A DNA stretch of 64,000 bases from CBDBBY01 sp965205055 (GCA_965205055.1 OZ242030.1:3286001-3350000), one strand, 5' to 3'. Positions 53,422 through 62,975 are shown, counted from the first letter of the stretch. Numbers and translations: made by a program. The notes: generated from the letters alone by a model not told the origin.

Positions 53422-54656
53422 TAGGGCTTTCGCTTTTAAAATTTGCCGACCGCGTTCACGAACAGGCCGACCAGATATTTGTCGTTCCAGCCGGCGATGT
53501 CCATCCGTCCCGCGAGCGAGTGCTCGTCGTCCATGAGGCGCACGATGTTCAGGGCGATGCGCCGGATGGCGGCGAGGCATTCCGGGCCGTTCAGCGTTCG
53601 GTTCCGCATTCGACCCTCGCCCATGACGACGTCCAGAACCCAGTGGAGGCAATTCTCGATCCTCCAGTGGTTGCGCGTGAGCTCCAGCAGCCGCTCCGGA
53701 GGAATCTCCGCGCTCATGATGTAGTAGCGGACGGCCCGCTCCGTCCTGCCCTTCAGCTCGCGGACGGCCTCGATCCTGCCGATGGCCTTGAGGCCGGGCC
53801 AACCGTGCAGATCCTGCAGCCAGCCGACATCGTGCGAGACCGTCGAGATGCGCGTCTCGATGCGCCCGTGACCGGCGCCGACATCCTGACAAGAAAGCAT
53901 TTCCTTCCGCGCCTCGGGATCGTCGAACCAGTCCCGCACGTCCTCGCGCAGCGTCTTCTGGTTGCCCTTCACAGGAAGGACGTAGTCGCCGCCCTTCTCC
54001 ACGATCAGCGCCGACGCCTCGCGCTGCGTGTGCATCGCGTCGGCCGTCACCGTGCGCCCGTTCAGATCCAGAATCTCCAGAAGGGCCGGGAGCGCCGTGA
54101 TCTCGTTCGACTTCCCGTCGACCTTGACCTGGCCGAGAACGAGTCCCGCACCGGGCTCGAACGCCTGCACCGGATGCAGCGCGGACTTGCTCGAGGCGTC
54201 CAGAATCGCGCCCTTCAGCATCTTGCCGTCGATCGCCACCTGATCCGCCGGATTGCCCGGAAGCGCCGCCAGCAGCGTCTTCGCGAACTCCGTCAGGACG
54301 GCCGCCATCTGCTCAGGATCGAGAGCATCGGACAGGTCGGAGAACGCGTCGTGGCTCGGCGGACCGCCCTTGAGCTCCAAGAATCCTTTCAAAAACTCGC
54401 AATTGACCTTCGCGTACCGGGCGAACGAGCTGCATGGCGACTTGCCCGACAGCGTCGCCAGCAGGGCGACCGCCAGCATCTCGATCAAGTCATGCTTCTT
54501 GGCGTTGCTCTTTCGGGGATCGTCAACCCCTTGAAAAATAGCGCGGACTCTTTCCATCTTCTGCCTCCGGACACTGCTCTTCGTTGTTGTTTTGACCGAA
54601 GAGTGCCAGCAGGTGGCGGAAATGGAAAACGGAAATTTTTAAGAGCGAAGGCCCTG
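53422..54656 (-). mobile_element. ISAs1-family element, complete
   Basis: Terminal repeats are TTAGGGCTTTCGCTTTTAAA on the left and CAGGGCCTTCGCTCTTAAAA (inverted) on the right. The 8 bases on each side do not match, so no target duplication is visible and the flanks may have recombined. It lies directly downstream of dndE. Confidence 0.85.
53436..54557 (-). CDS. ISAs1-family transposase
   Basis: A 373-residue transposase: RAIFQGVDDPRKSNAKKHDL at the start, DQVAIDGKMLKGAILDASSK with the first catalytic Asp, VTADAMHTQREASALIVEKG with the second, and NHWRIENCLHWVLDVVMGEG with the Glu. The frame is uninterrupted and it shares about 75-80% identity by eye with the truncated copy at 36104. Confidence 0.93.
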   Translation of the reverse strand: MERVRAIFQGVDDPRKSNAKKHDLIEMLAVALLATLSGKSPCSSFARYAKVNCEFLKGFLELKGGPPSHDAFSDLSDALDPEQMAAVLTEFAKTLLAALPGNPADQVAIDGKMLKGAILDASSKSALHPVQAFEPGAGLVLGQVKVDGKSNEITALPALLEILDLNGRTVTADAMHTQREASALIVEKGGDYVLPVKGNQKTLREDVRDWFDDPEARKEMLSCQDVGAGHGRIETRISTVSHDVGWLQDLHGWPGLKAIGRIEAVRELKGRTERAVRYYIMSAEIPPERLLELTRNHWRIENCLHWVLDVVMGEGRMRNRTLNGPECLAAIRRIALNIVRLMDDEHSLAGRMDIAGWNDKYLVGLFVNAVGKF

Positions 54657-54756
54657 TCCGGCAACGCTCACATGATTGCAGTTGTTTCACGAAAATGGCA
54701 TAGTCAGCGGATTGCCGGTTGCTAATTCGGCTTCAACAGGAAGGGAAATTGAAATC

Positions 54757-55744
54757 ATGAAACGAACTTTTTGTGCAGCGGCTTGCTTGGCCATGCTGCT
54801 AGCTTCTTGCGGAGGTGGTGGGGGGGGGGGCCGTAGCCACTGATAACCAACCGGAGGATTCCACGTCTAGAGCTGGTAATTCTGCGTCTAGGACTGGAGA
54901 ATCTTCATCTAGAACCGAAGAAGGCTCTTCTGAAACACCTTCTACGAAAAACCCGTTTTTGAGCATTAATTTAGCTTCTACCGATGGCAATGGTGACAAT
55001 GATGAAGGTCTCTTTCAGAAAGCTGATAGAATTTGGTCAAACTTAGATTCTCTAGTATCAACAGACATATATCTTTATCATCGTGATTATTGGGATTATG
55101 ATTTTTGGGTGAGTGCCTCTTGCCGCGGAACACGTTGCACATATGAGTATGACGAAGAAGAAGTTAGTGCTAGTATTTCACCTGAGCAGCCTTCCAGAAA
55201 CACAACTCACAGTTGGACATACAACACAATTCCATTTGAAAGGTTCTACTACACTGGAAGCCCAAATACTTGGTCAGTATGGTCAGTAATGGACTACAGC
55301 TTTTTTCAGAGCATAATTGACCTTGATTCTTCCAGCGAATATTCAGCAAGGTTCAGTGCTGCGGCTGGTGATTTGACTGGTTCCAGACCATCAATCAGAG
55401 GAACATATAATGGCGCAGCTACTGCGGTTACTACGTGGAACCATGATTTTTATCATGCAGATGTGACTCTTGAATATCAAGATGGTGAGTTGGATGTTAT
55501 GTTTGGGGATTTTTGGAATGTTGAAGACAACGAAGATGCAGGATGGTCAATCGCTCCGTTCAAGGATGTTGAAGTTTCGTCCCTTGGAACGTTCTGGAAA
55601 GTTTATGATGACGGACATATTTGGGGTAATTTCTTCGGGCCAAGTTCCGAAGAAGCAACTGGAGTATTTGAGGATTGGTATCAAGATGAAGAAGGGCAAA
55701 ATTGGGATGTAATAGGAGCGTTCGGAACGAAACGCGCAAGATAG
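54757..55744 (+). pseudogene. TbpB-like surface lipoprotein, out of frame at an 11-G tract (possible phase variation)
   Basis: ATG 54757 (AGGAAGGG upstream) opens a lipoprotein signal, MKRTFCAAACLAMLLASC, with Cys 18 in a good lipobox, followed by Gly residues encoded by the G-run. In the present state the frame ends at TGA 54841. The next frame continues open to 55744: a Ser/Glu-rich linker (SRTGESSSRTEEGSSETPS) and about 230 residues ending YDDGHIWGNFFGPSSEEATG and VIGAFGTKRAR. That C-terminal pattern (GxFFGPxxEExGGVF...GAFGxxR) is the beta-barrel of transferrin-binding protein B / factor-H-binding-like lipoproteins. A run of 10 or 13 G would fuse the parts into a protein of about 328-329 residues. 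Confidence 0.8.
54820..54830 (+). repeat. Homopolymer of eleven G in the lipoprotein gene
   Basis: Eleven consecutive G directly after the lipobox codons. Slippage by one base switches the downstream 300 codons on or off. Confidence 0.9.
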
Positions 55745-55783
55745 CGGCGAATTGAAACCGAGCAATCACATTAGCCAAGATCG

Positions 55784-55809
55784 AAAGCCGCCCGGAACAT
55801 GGCGGCTTT
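55784..55809 (+). terminator. Hairpin after the lipoprotein gene
   Basis: AAAGCCGCC and GGCGGCTTT form a perfect 9-bp stem with an 8-base loop, 40 bases after the stop, followed by CCTTTC. A rho-independent terminator is likely. Confidence 0.75.
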
Positions 55810-55860
55810 CCTTTCGCGCAACCGGCGCTGCTCGCGAAAGGCGGAGTCCAAGCTAAAACG

Positions 55861-56520
55861 AATCCGGGATTCCTTAACATACAGCGTTCCATATGTCAAA
55901 AATTTGCCATTTTTTGACATAGCAGATCATTGATTCTTGTTCCCGCGAAGTCTTCGCTTAATCTGGAAGTGTGGATCTAGCGACTTGGCTGCTTGGGTTT
56001 GATCTTCGATGATTGTCCTTCCAATCAAGTTCCGTCCGCCGATTGAATGCGCGATCACCGCCTCATTCGAGCGAACGGCTTGAAGCAATGATCGGCCGCC
56101 GCTGCCGTCAATGTTAACGAGATTAACATATGCGGAATCGTATGTTAACGAATCCGGGATTCCTTAACATACGGCGCTCCATACATCAAAAACTCGCCAT
56201 TTTTTGACATAGTGGCCCGTTGATCCTTGTTCTCATGCAGCCTTCGCCCGATCCTGAGGTGCGGATCAAACAACTTGGCTGTTTGGGCTTGATCTCCGGT
56301 GATTGCCTTTCCTTTGGAGGTCGGTCCGGCAATTGAGCGCGCGGTCATTGCGTCATTCGAACGAAGGGCTTGAAACGGTGAACGGCAGTCGCGCCGCCGA
56401 AGTATGTTAACGCGGTCAACATATGCAGGATCTTATGTTAACGAATCCGAGATTCTTTAACATTCGGCAGCCCATATGTTAACGAATTGCCATTTCGTTA
56501 ACACGTCTTCCCCCGACGGA
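55861..56520. repeat. Diverged tandem copies of the 290-bp repeat family
   Basis: Units begin at 55861, 56151 and 56444 (AATCCG-GATTC-TTAACAT), with periods of 290 and 293; the third is partial. Each unit again carries TATGTTAACGAATC palindrome clusters. On the minus strand the second unit has the frame 56348-56145 starting TARSIAGPTSKGKAITGDQA, about half identical to the 31.7-kb version without gaps. The first unit carries a decayed version with one stop. Confidence 0.82.
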
Positions 56521-56876
56521 CACCTCAATTCGGGCCTTTGCGTGATCTAGCGCGCAGCCTTGAATCAGTTGCATATTCGGTGCATCCGTCTATCTGCATA
56601 GCAATGTTCAGACGGATGCGTGTCCGACGCGTCGAACGCCAATTCATTGAAGATGGGCAATTTCGCATCTTTCAAGCGATTGCTCATGTGCGTTTGACAG
56701 GGCTGCGCTGACAATCCGGCTGGCTTTGCTCGGATCTCGTCAACCGGACAGGCGAGCCAAGTCCGATGGATATGCATGCGTTGGAATGATCCGGGCAGGT
56801 GCTACTGCCCGCAAGATGCGGTATGGTGGTTTATGAAAGCATTTGCGAAAACAACAGCACTATTGAAGGAGGAGAG
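56521..56876. other. Region upstream of the MaoC gene
   Basis: No recognisable gene. Composition returns to that of the backbone. GAAGGAGGAG at 56865-56874 is the ribosome binding site for the next gene. Confidence 0.45.
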
Positions 56877-57440
56877 ATGGCGGAAATTGGCGTTCACGCG
56901 CGCGGGCTGCCAGGATTGCCGGAAGATCACGCAGCCGTTCCGGTTTGGAATGCTGAAGACTGGTATTACGAGGATTTCAAAGTCGGCGACAAGATACGTT
57001 CGATCCGCCGGACGATCTCGGAAGGCGAGTCGATGCTTTTCAATTCGCTGGTCATGGACCATCACCCGTACGTTTCGGACGATGCCTTCGCGAAAGAGGA
57101 GGGAGTATTCGGGAAGCGGCTCGTTGCCGGAGCCATGGTGTTCTCCTACGGTCTCGGGCTGGCGGCCACGAATTGCCTGAATTCCTTTTCGTACGGATAC
57201 GACAGGCTGCGCTTCATCAAGCCGGTGTTCATCGGCGACACGATATATACAATTCGCGAAAACCTGGCGAAGGAACTCAAAACCGACACGATGGGCAAAG
57301 TCCGCGTAAGCTATTCGGTCTTCAAGGGAGAAGGAGTGCTGGCGCTGTATTGCGAACACCTGATGACGGCGCTTTATCGCAACCCGGAATCCTACAAGGA
57401 GCAACTGGCGCAGTTGGAGGCCGAAAAATCAAATGCCTGA
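56877..57440 (+). CDS. MaoC-family acyl-CoA dehydratase
   Basis: A 187-residue hot-dog-fold protein: WYYEDFKVGDKIRSIRRTIS, then VMDHHPYVSDDAFAKEE (hydratase Asp/His region) and LVAGAMVFSYGLGLA. It would hydrate an enoyl-CoA or dehydrate a hydroxyacyl-CoA; relatives include mesaconyl-CoA hydratases. ATG 56877 is placed by the strong ribosome binding site. The end overlaps the next gene by eight bases, and a CaiB-type CoA-transferase follows that, so the three act on one CoA pathway. Confidence 0.88.
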   Translation: MAEIGVHARGLPGLPEDHAAVPVWNAEDWYYEDFKVGDKIRSIRRTISEGESMLFNSLVMDHHPYVSDDAFAKEEGVFGKRLVAGAMVFSYGLGLAATNCLNSFSYGYDRLRFIKPVFIGDTIYTIRENLAKELKTDTMGKVRVSYSVFKGEGVLALYCEHLMTALYRNPESYKEQLAQLEAEKSNA

Positions 57441-58572
57441 GCGTATAGAACTGCGGGGAATGACTTGGGACCACAGTCGCGGTTTCGACCCGATGGTCGC
57501 GACGTCCGAGCGCTTCGGGAAGGCCCATCCGGGTGTTTCCATAACATGGGAGCGAAGATCGCTTCAGGCCTTCGCGGACCGCCCGATCAAGGAAATGGCC
57601 TCCGACTACGATCTAATGGTGATCGACCATCCCCATGTAGGCGAGGTGGCCCGAGGCGGCGAGCTTTTGCCATTGGATTCACTCGGGCATGACGGCGAAC
57701 TCGTCCAATTGGCATCAAGATCAGTCGGAGCGTCCCATCGGTCGTACGAGTTCGACGACAGGCAATGGGCTTTGGCGATTGATGCGGCCACGCCGGTCGC
57801 TGCGTTTCGGAGCGACATCATCGAGAACGCTCCGACCGAATGGGCGGAGGTCGTGGAACTCGCTCGGAAAGGACTTGTCGCGTTCGCGCTCATCCCGTTG
57901 AATTCTCTCATGACGTTCATGGGGCTGGCCAAAAATATCGGGATTGAAATTGCGGCGGGCGAAGATCGTTTCATCGACGAGGCCGGCGGAACTCGGATTT
58001 TGGATCTGATGAAGGAAATCATCGCGCTGCTCGACCCGGAATGCCTCAAGCTGGATCCAATCGGCATCTACGACTGGATGGGCAGCAGTGCCGACGGTCC
58101 GGCATACTCGCCGTTCGGGTACGGCTATTCGAATTATTCTCGGGACGGCTACTGCAAGTTCCCGTTGACGTTCGCGGATGCGCCCGGCGTGGACGGCGCA
58201 GGCCCGCGCGGCACGGTCATCGGAGGCACCGGCATCGCCATCTCCGCAAGTTGCAAGAATCCGGAGGTTGCGGCGGACTATGCGTTCTGGATAGCAGGAA
58301 GTGAATGCCAGAAAGATCTGTACTTCCGATCAGGCGGGCAGCCCGGGCACGCCGACGCTTGGGAGAGCGACGAGTGCAATGCGGAAACGAGAAATTTCTT
58401 CAGAAACACTCGCGAAACCTTGGAAACCGCTTGGCTGAGGCCGCGCCACGACGGCTACATGGAGTTTCAGGACGAGGGAGGAGACATCGTGCACGCCTGC
58501 CTGCGCAAAGAAGTTTCCGTCTCGGAAACACTGGAACGGCTTGAAGCTTCGTATCTTGGAACGAAACGATGA
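57433..58572 (+). CDS. Extracellular-type solute-binding protein without signal peptide
   Basis: A 379-residue protein with the family 1 (sugar-type) binding-protein pattern: TSERFGKAHPGVSITWERR, PLDSLGHDGELVQ, GTVIGGTGIAISASCKNPEV and AADYAFWIAGSECQKDLYF. It starts ERIELRGMTWDHSRGFDPMV with no hydrophobic leader, and translation is coupled to MaoC by overlap, so the start cannot be far upstream. A cytosolic location is therefore likely, which is unusual. The gene also overlaps the CaiB gene by four bases. A role as cytosolic substrate carrier or sensor is speculation. Confidence 0.82.
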   Translation: MPERIELRGMTWDHSRGFDPMVATSERFGKAHPGVSITWERRSLQAFADRPIKEMASDYDLMVIDHPHVGEVARGGELLPLDSLGHDGELVQLASRSVGASHRSYEFDDRQWALAIDAATPVAAFRSDIIENAPTEWAEVVELARKGLVAFALIPLNSLMTFMGLAKNIGIEIAAGEDRFIDEAGGTRILDLMKEIIALLDPECLKLDPIGIYDWMGSSADGPAYSPFGYGYSNYSRDGYCKFPLTFADAPGVDGAGPRGTVIGGTGIAISASCKNPEVAADYAFWIAGSECQKDLYFRSGGQPGHADAWESDECNAETRNFFRNTRETLETAWLRPRHDGYMEFQDEGGDIVHACLRKEVSVSETLERLEASYLGTKR

Positions 58573-59720
58573 AAACGCTGCCGCAAAGCGAACGGCCTCT
58601 TGACGGGCTGCTGGTCGTCGATTTCAGCCAGTTCCTTTCCGGGCCCTTGTGCGGCCTGAAGCTCGCCGACCTCGGCGCGCGCGTCGTAAAGGTGGAGCGG
58701 CCCGGAGTGGGCGATCTCTGCAGGCATTTGTACTTGTCCGATACCGAGATCGGAGGCGACAATTCGCTGTTCCATGCGATCAACCGGAACAAGGAAAGCA
58801 TCACCGCGGATTTGCGGGACGCCGACGATTGCCGAAGGCTTGTCGAACTGCTCAAGACTGCCGACGTCATGATCCAGAACTTCCGTCCCGGCGTCATCGA
58901 ACGCCGCGGATTCGGCTATGACGACGTCAAGGCGATCAACCCGCGAATAATTTACGGCTCGATATCCGGCTATGGGGAAGAAGGGCCTTGGAAGGATCTT
59001 CCGGGGCAGGATCTTTTGGCGCAGTCGCGATCCGGCCTGCTTTGGCTGACGGGTAGTGCGGCCGACCCGCCGGTCCCTATGGGACTCGCGGTTGCCGACA
59101 TGATGGCCGGCAACGCGCTGGCGCAGGGGATACTCGCGGCGCTCGTGGGCAGAGGCATCCACGGGCGCGGAGCCCGGATCGATACCAGCCTGTTCGAAGT
59201 GATGCTGGACTTCCAGTTCGAAGTTTTGACGACTCACCTCAACGACGGGGGAAGGGTACCGGAAAGAAGCGCCGTGAACGGAGCCCACGCGTATCTGGGA
59301 GCGCCCTACGGAGTGTACGAAACCAGCGACGGCTTTCTGGCGCTGGCAATGACGCCTTCGTTGCGGAAGTCGGCCGAATTGCTGGAAGTCGAAGGACTGG
59401 AAGACTATTATGACGATCCGGGAGCGTTGCTGACTCGGAGGGATCGCATAAAGCAGGCAATGGCGGATCGGATCAGGAGCCGGACGACAAGCGAATGGCT
59501 TGCGGTGCTCCAGCCGGCGGACATATGGTGTTCGGAAGTGCTCGATTGGCCGACCATGCGCGAAAGCGAGGCGTACAAGTTGCTGGATTTCGAACAGACC
59601 ATAGAACGCGGCGGCGATATCGCGTTGACCGCGCTGCGGTCTCCGCTCCGCATAGACGGCGCGACGCTGAAATCCGGTCGCGCAGCTCCATCCCTTGGAC
59701 AAAACAACGATGCGTTTTGA
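58569..59720 (+). CDS. CaiB/BaiF-family CoA-transferase, second copy
   Basis: A 383-residue family III CoA-transferase: PLDGLLVVDFSQFLSGPLCG, LGARVVKVERPGVGD, NRNKESITADLRD, QNFRPGVIERRGFGYDD, and the catalytic-Asp region GLAVADMMAGNALAQGIL. It is coupled to the MaoC and binding-protein-like genes and is distinct from the copy at 16317. It probably loads the acid that MaoC later hydrates. Confidence 0.92.
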   Translation: MKTLPQSERPLDGLLVVDFSQFLSGPLCGLKLADLGARVVKVERPGVGDLCRHLYLSDTEIGGDNSLFHAINRNKESITADLRDADDCRRLVELLKTADVMIQNFRPGVIERRGFGYDDVKAINPRIIYGSISGYGEEGPWKDLPGQDLLAQSRSGLLWLTGSAADPPVPMGLAVADMMAGNALAQGILAALVGRGIHGRGARIDTSLFEVMLDFQFEVLTTHLNDGGRVPERSAVNGAHAYLGAPYGVYETSDGFLALAMTPSLRKSAELLEVEGLEDYYDDPGALLTRRDRIKQAMADRIRSRTTSEWLAVLQPADIWCSEVLDWPTMRESEAYKLLDFEQTIERGGDIALTALRSPLRIDGATLKSGRAAPSLGQNNDAF

Positions 59721-59789
59721 CGGCAATGCGGGCGTAAAAGGTATGCCCTTCGATCCTTCCATCCAAACAGAAAGAACAGGGAGAAGAAC

Positions 59790-61112
59790 ATGATCAAAAC
59801 AACGAACGGCGTCGCGGCGGCATTGGCCGCGCTGATGGCGACGAGCGCCGTAGCCCAGGAAATGGACTACGGAAGCTTCGACGGCTACGTCCTCCGGGTC
59901 AAGCTGATCGGCGGAGCGCAGTACGAGCCGCTCTACGCGGAAATTCCGAAATGGGAGGAGATGACGGGCGCGACGGTGGACGTGCTGTCGCGCAAGAACC
60001 ATTTCGAGCTGGACCGCGAAATCAAGCAGGACATCGCCGCCGGAACCCTCGACTGGTGCGTCGGGTCCAACCATACCAGCTTCGCGCCGCAATACGGCGG
60101 CATCTACGTCGACTTGAACGGCGTGCTCTCGGAGGACGTGCTGGGCGGCTTCCAGCAGCTCGCTCTGCAGAACTCCACCGTGGACGGCCGACTCGTGCAG
60201 CTGCCCCGCCACTCGGACATTTCGAACCTGTACTACCAGAAGTCGCTTTACGAAGATCAGTCGAACCAGGACGCGTTCATGGCGGAATACGGGTACGCTC
60301 TGGCCCCGCCCGAGACATGGGACCAGTTCCGCGACCAAGCGATGTTTTTCGCCGATGCTCCGAACTTCTACGGAACGCAGTACGTCGGCAAGGATGAAGC
60401 GATCACGGGCAGGTTCTACGAGCTGCTCGTGGCGGAAGGCGGCGCGCTGTTCGACGACGATTGGAATCCGACCTTCAATTCCGAAGCCGGCGTCCGCGCC
60501 GTTCAATGGTTCAAGGATCTTTACGACGCGCGCTCGGTGCCTGCCGGCGTTCTGAACTATCTTTGGGACGATACCGGCCTCGGCTTCGCGTCCGGGACTG
60601 TCGCGCTCAATCTCGATTGGGCGGGCTGGGCCTCGTTCTTCAACGATCCGGCCAATTCGAAGGTCGCGAACAACATCGGCCTCGTCCGCGCTCCGAAGGG
60701 CTCGAGCGGAAAACGCAGCGGCTGGTCTGGCAGCCACTCGTTCTCGATCACGGAGACCTGCGACAACATGGATGCCGCCGCTTCCTTCGTGAACTTCCTG
60801 ACGTCGCATGACCGCCAGATGGTCGAGGCTCGCAAAGGCCTCCTTCCGACGCGCGGATCGGTATGGGATGCCGCCCAGAAGGAGTTCGCGGACGCCGGAA
60901 ACGACTTCCTCGTTCTCGTGTTCTCGACTTATGCGCAGTCGATGGCGGAAGACGCCTTCACGCCGCCGCTGATACCGGAGTGGATCGAGGTCTCGAACGA
61001 GATCTGGCCGCGACTCCAGTCCGCCATCCTCGGCGAGCAGACGCCGCAGGAAGCGCTCGACGAAGCCGCCGACGCAGCGCGCGAAATCATGGAGGACGCG
61101 GGCTACCTTTGA
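59790..61112 (+). CDS. Sugar-type ABC transporter substrate-binding protein
   Basis: A 440-residue periplasmic protein with signal peptide (MIKTTNGVAAALAALMATSA, then VAQ) and the family 1 fold (YEPLYAEIPKWEEMTGATVD; QLPRHSDISNLYYQKSLYED; WAGWASFFNDPANSKVAN). It delivers a carbohydrate or polyol-like ligand to the permeases encoded next. AGGGAGAAGAAC precedes the start. The ligand cannot be deduced; linkage to CoA-acid genes leaves a non-sugar possible. Confidence 0.92.
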   Translation: MIKTTNGVAAALAALMATSAVAQEMDYGSFDGYVLRVKLIGGAQYEPLYAEIPKWEEMTGATVDVLSRKNHFELDREIKQDIAAGTLDWCVGSNHTSFAPQYGGIYVDLNGVLSEDVLGGFQQLALQNSTVDGRLVQLPRHSDISNLYYQKSLYEDQSNQDAFMAEYGYALAPPETWDQFRDQAMFFADAPNFYGTQYVGKDEAITGRFYELLVAEGGALFDDDWNPTFNSEAGVRAVQWFKDLYDARSVPAGVLNYLWDDTGLGFASGTVALNLDWAGWASFFNDPANSKVANNIGLVRAPKGSSGKRSGWSGSHSFSITETCDNMDAAASFVNFLTSHDRQMVEARKGLLPTRGSVWDAAQKEFADAGNDFLVLVFSTYAQSMAEDAFTPPLIPEWIEVSNEIWPRLQSAILGEQTPQEALDEAADAAREIMEDAGYL

Positions 61113-61125
61113 TCCGCTTCCCAAC

Positions 61126-61155
61126 CGGTCCGGCGGGCTGACGCCTGCCGGACCG
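61126..61155 (+). terminator. Strong hairpin between the binding-protein and permease genes
   Basis: CGGTCCGGCGGGC and GCCTGCCGGACCG pair over 13 bp with one mismatch and a TGAC loop, followed by TTT. It probably reduces read-through or stabilises the binding-protein mRNA. Confidence 0.7.
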
Positions 61156-61191
61156 TTTCAACTCCGGCGCGCTTGATCAGAAGGGTAATCC

Positions 61192-62115
61192 ATGCCCGCT
61201 ATACGGAAATCCGTTCCGTTCTGGCAGCGCGAGCAGTTCGTGCCGGTGCTGCTGCTGCTTCCTGCCATCCTCACGCTGCTCTTCGTCGTTCTGCTTCCGC
61301 TGCTCTTCTCGTTGTACACGAGCTTTACCGGCTACCGGCTGATCCGACCCGACACGCTTTACAACTGGGTGGGCCTCCGCAACTACGAACGCATATTCAC
61401 CGACGCGGATTTCTGGGTCGCGTTCGGCCGCACGGTCCTGTTCCTTGCGATCGCTCTCAACCTTGAATTCCTGTTCGGGCTGGGCATCGCCCTTCTGATC
61501 AACCGGATCACATGGGGCCAGCGGACGCTCCGGACGATCATGATGTTCCCGATGATGTTTTCGCCGATCCTTGTCGGCTATCAGTTCAAGTTCGTTTTCA
61601 ACGACAACATCGGCGTGCTCAACAATGCGCTGCATTCGCTGGGTCTCAGCGACGGCGCGATACCGTGGCTGGTCGACCGCTATCTCGCCATGTTCTCGAT
61701 CCTGTTCGCCGAGATATGGATGAGCACGTCCGTGTTCGCGATCCTTCTGCTCGCCGGATTGTTCGCGATGCCGCGGGATCCCGTGGAGGCCGCGAAGGTG
61801 GACGGGTGCAATCCCTGGCAGGTGTTCAGGCACATAACGCTTCCGTTCCTGATGCCGTTCGCGTTCATCGCGATGACCATCCGGTCGCTGGACGTGGCGC
61901 GCGCCTACGACATCGTGGACGTCATGACCGGGGGCGGCCCGGCCGGACGCACCGAACTGATTTGGACGATGATCGCCCGGGTCGGATACGACAACGCGCG
62001 GATGGGGCAGGCCAACGCCATGGCCTATGTGTCGATCCTGCTGTCGATCCTGTTCACGTATTACTTCTATACGAAGCTGATCGCGGCTCGCAGGTACATG
62101 GGGGGAGCGGATTGA
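61192..62115 (+). CDS. Sugar-type ABC transporter permease (MalF/UgpA-like)
   Basis: A 307-residue inner-membrane protein with six likely membrane segments; the first is around 20-45 (VPVLLLLPAILTLLFVVLLP). The EAA loop is EAAKVDGCNPWQVFRHITLP at about 199-218. It pairs with the second permease, whose start overlaps its stop. Confidence 0.93.
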   Translation: MPAIRKSVPFWQREQFVPVLLLLPAILTLLFVVLLPLLFSLYTSFTGYRLIRPDTLYNWVGLRNYERIFTDADFWVAFGRTVLFLAIALNLEFLFGLGIALLINRITWGQRTLRTIMMFPMMFSPILVGYQFKFVFNDNIGVLNNALHSLGLSDGAIPWLVDRYLAMFSILFAEIWMSTSVFAILLLAGLFAMPRDPVEAAKVDGCNPWQVFRHITLPFLMPFAFIAMTIRSLDVARAYDIVDVMTGGGPAGRTELIWTMIARVGYDNARMGQANAMAYVSILLSILFTYYFYTKLIAARRYMGGAD

Positions 62116-62972
62116 GTTCCCGAGCGTTGCAAAAGAGGGCGGGCGAGGCGGCATCCTGGATGCTGACCTTTCTCCTGATGATGATCGTCTGCCTTCCCGG
62201 CATGTGGGTGGTGCTGACCGGATTCAGGCCCAATTCGGAAGTGCTCGCCAAACCGGCCGTCTGGATTCCCGAAGTCTTCAATCTCGACAACTTCGCGAAG
62301 ATCTTCGGCTTCGGCGCCGAGCAGATCGCGATACCGGTTCCGGCATATTTCACCAATTCGCTCATCATCGCGCTGACGAGCACGGTCGTCGCCCTCCTGA
62401 TCGGCATGTCGGGCGGCTACGCGTTCGCCCGCTTCCGGTTCCGGCACAAGAACCGCCTGTTTCTGGGCCTCATGCTGGCAAGAACCGTTCCCGGAATCGC
62501 GCTTTCCTTGCCGCTGTTCATGATCTGGAGCCGAATTGGCCTGATCGACGCGAAGCTCGGATTGATCATCGTCTACGTGGCGCTGAACGTCCCGTTCACG
62601 ATCTGGCTCATCGACGGCTTCTTCCGGCAGGTTCCGAAGGAGCTGTCCGAAGCGGGGCTGGTGGACGGATGCACCCGATGGCAGGCGTTCTGGAAGATCG
62701 AATTCCCGCTGGCGAAGTCGGGCATCGCCGCGGCGGGGATATTCGCGTTCCTGACGTCCTGGAACGAATACGCGCTCGCAAGCCAGCTCACCCGGTCGAC
62801 GGACAGCAAGACGCTTCCGGTCGGGCTGATGGATTTCACCGCCCAATTCACCATAGACTGGGCGGGGATGTCGGCGATGGCGGTCATCATAATCGTGCCC
62901 GCGCTGGTGCTGACGTTTCTGGTTCAGAAGCATCTGATCGCGGGCCTGACCTTCGGCGGCGTGAAGGGGTAG
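62112..62972 (+). CDS. Sugar-type ABC transporter permease (MalG/UgpE-like)
   Basis: A 286-residue inner-membrane protein: MLTFLLMMIVCLPGMWVVLT is the first membrane segment and EAGLVDGCTRWQAFWKIEFP the EAA loop near 182-201. TTG 62112, overlapping the previous stop as TTGA, is the likely start; the frame extends far upstream only because the other permease gene is open in this frame. ATG 62161 is an alternative but would cut the N-terminal cytoplasmic lead. Confidence 0.9.
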   Translation: MSSRALQKRAGEAASWMLTFLLMMIVCLPGMWVVLTGFRPNSEVLAKPAVWIPEVFNLDNFAKIFGFGAEQIAIPVPAYFTNSLIIALTSTVVALLIGMSGGYAFARFRFRHKNRLFLGLMLARTVPGIALSLPLFMIWSRIGLIDAKLGLIIVYVALNVPFTIWLIDGFFRQVPKELSEAGLVDGCTRWQAFWKIEFPLAKSGIAAAGIFAFLTSWNEYALASQLTRSTDSKTLPVGLMDFTAQFTIDWAGMSAMAVIIIVPALVLTFLVQKHLIAGLTFGGVKG

Positions 62973-62975
62973 AGC

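Noticed and set aside
58467..61124. An 885-codon minus-strand frame over the CaiB and sugar-binding-protein genes
   Set aside because: Antisense shadow; composition is dominated by Arg, His, Val and Glu and no family pattern is visible, while the plus-strand genes carry signal peptide and motifs.
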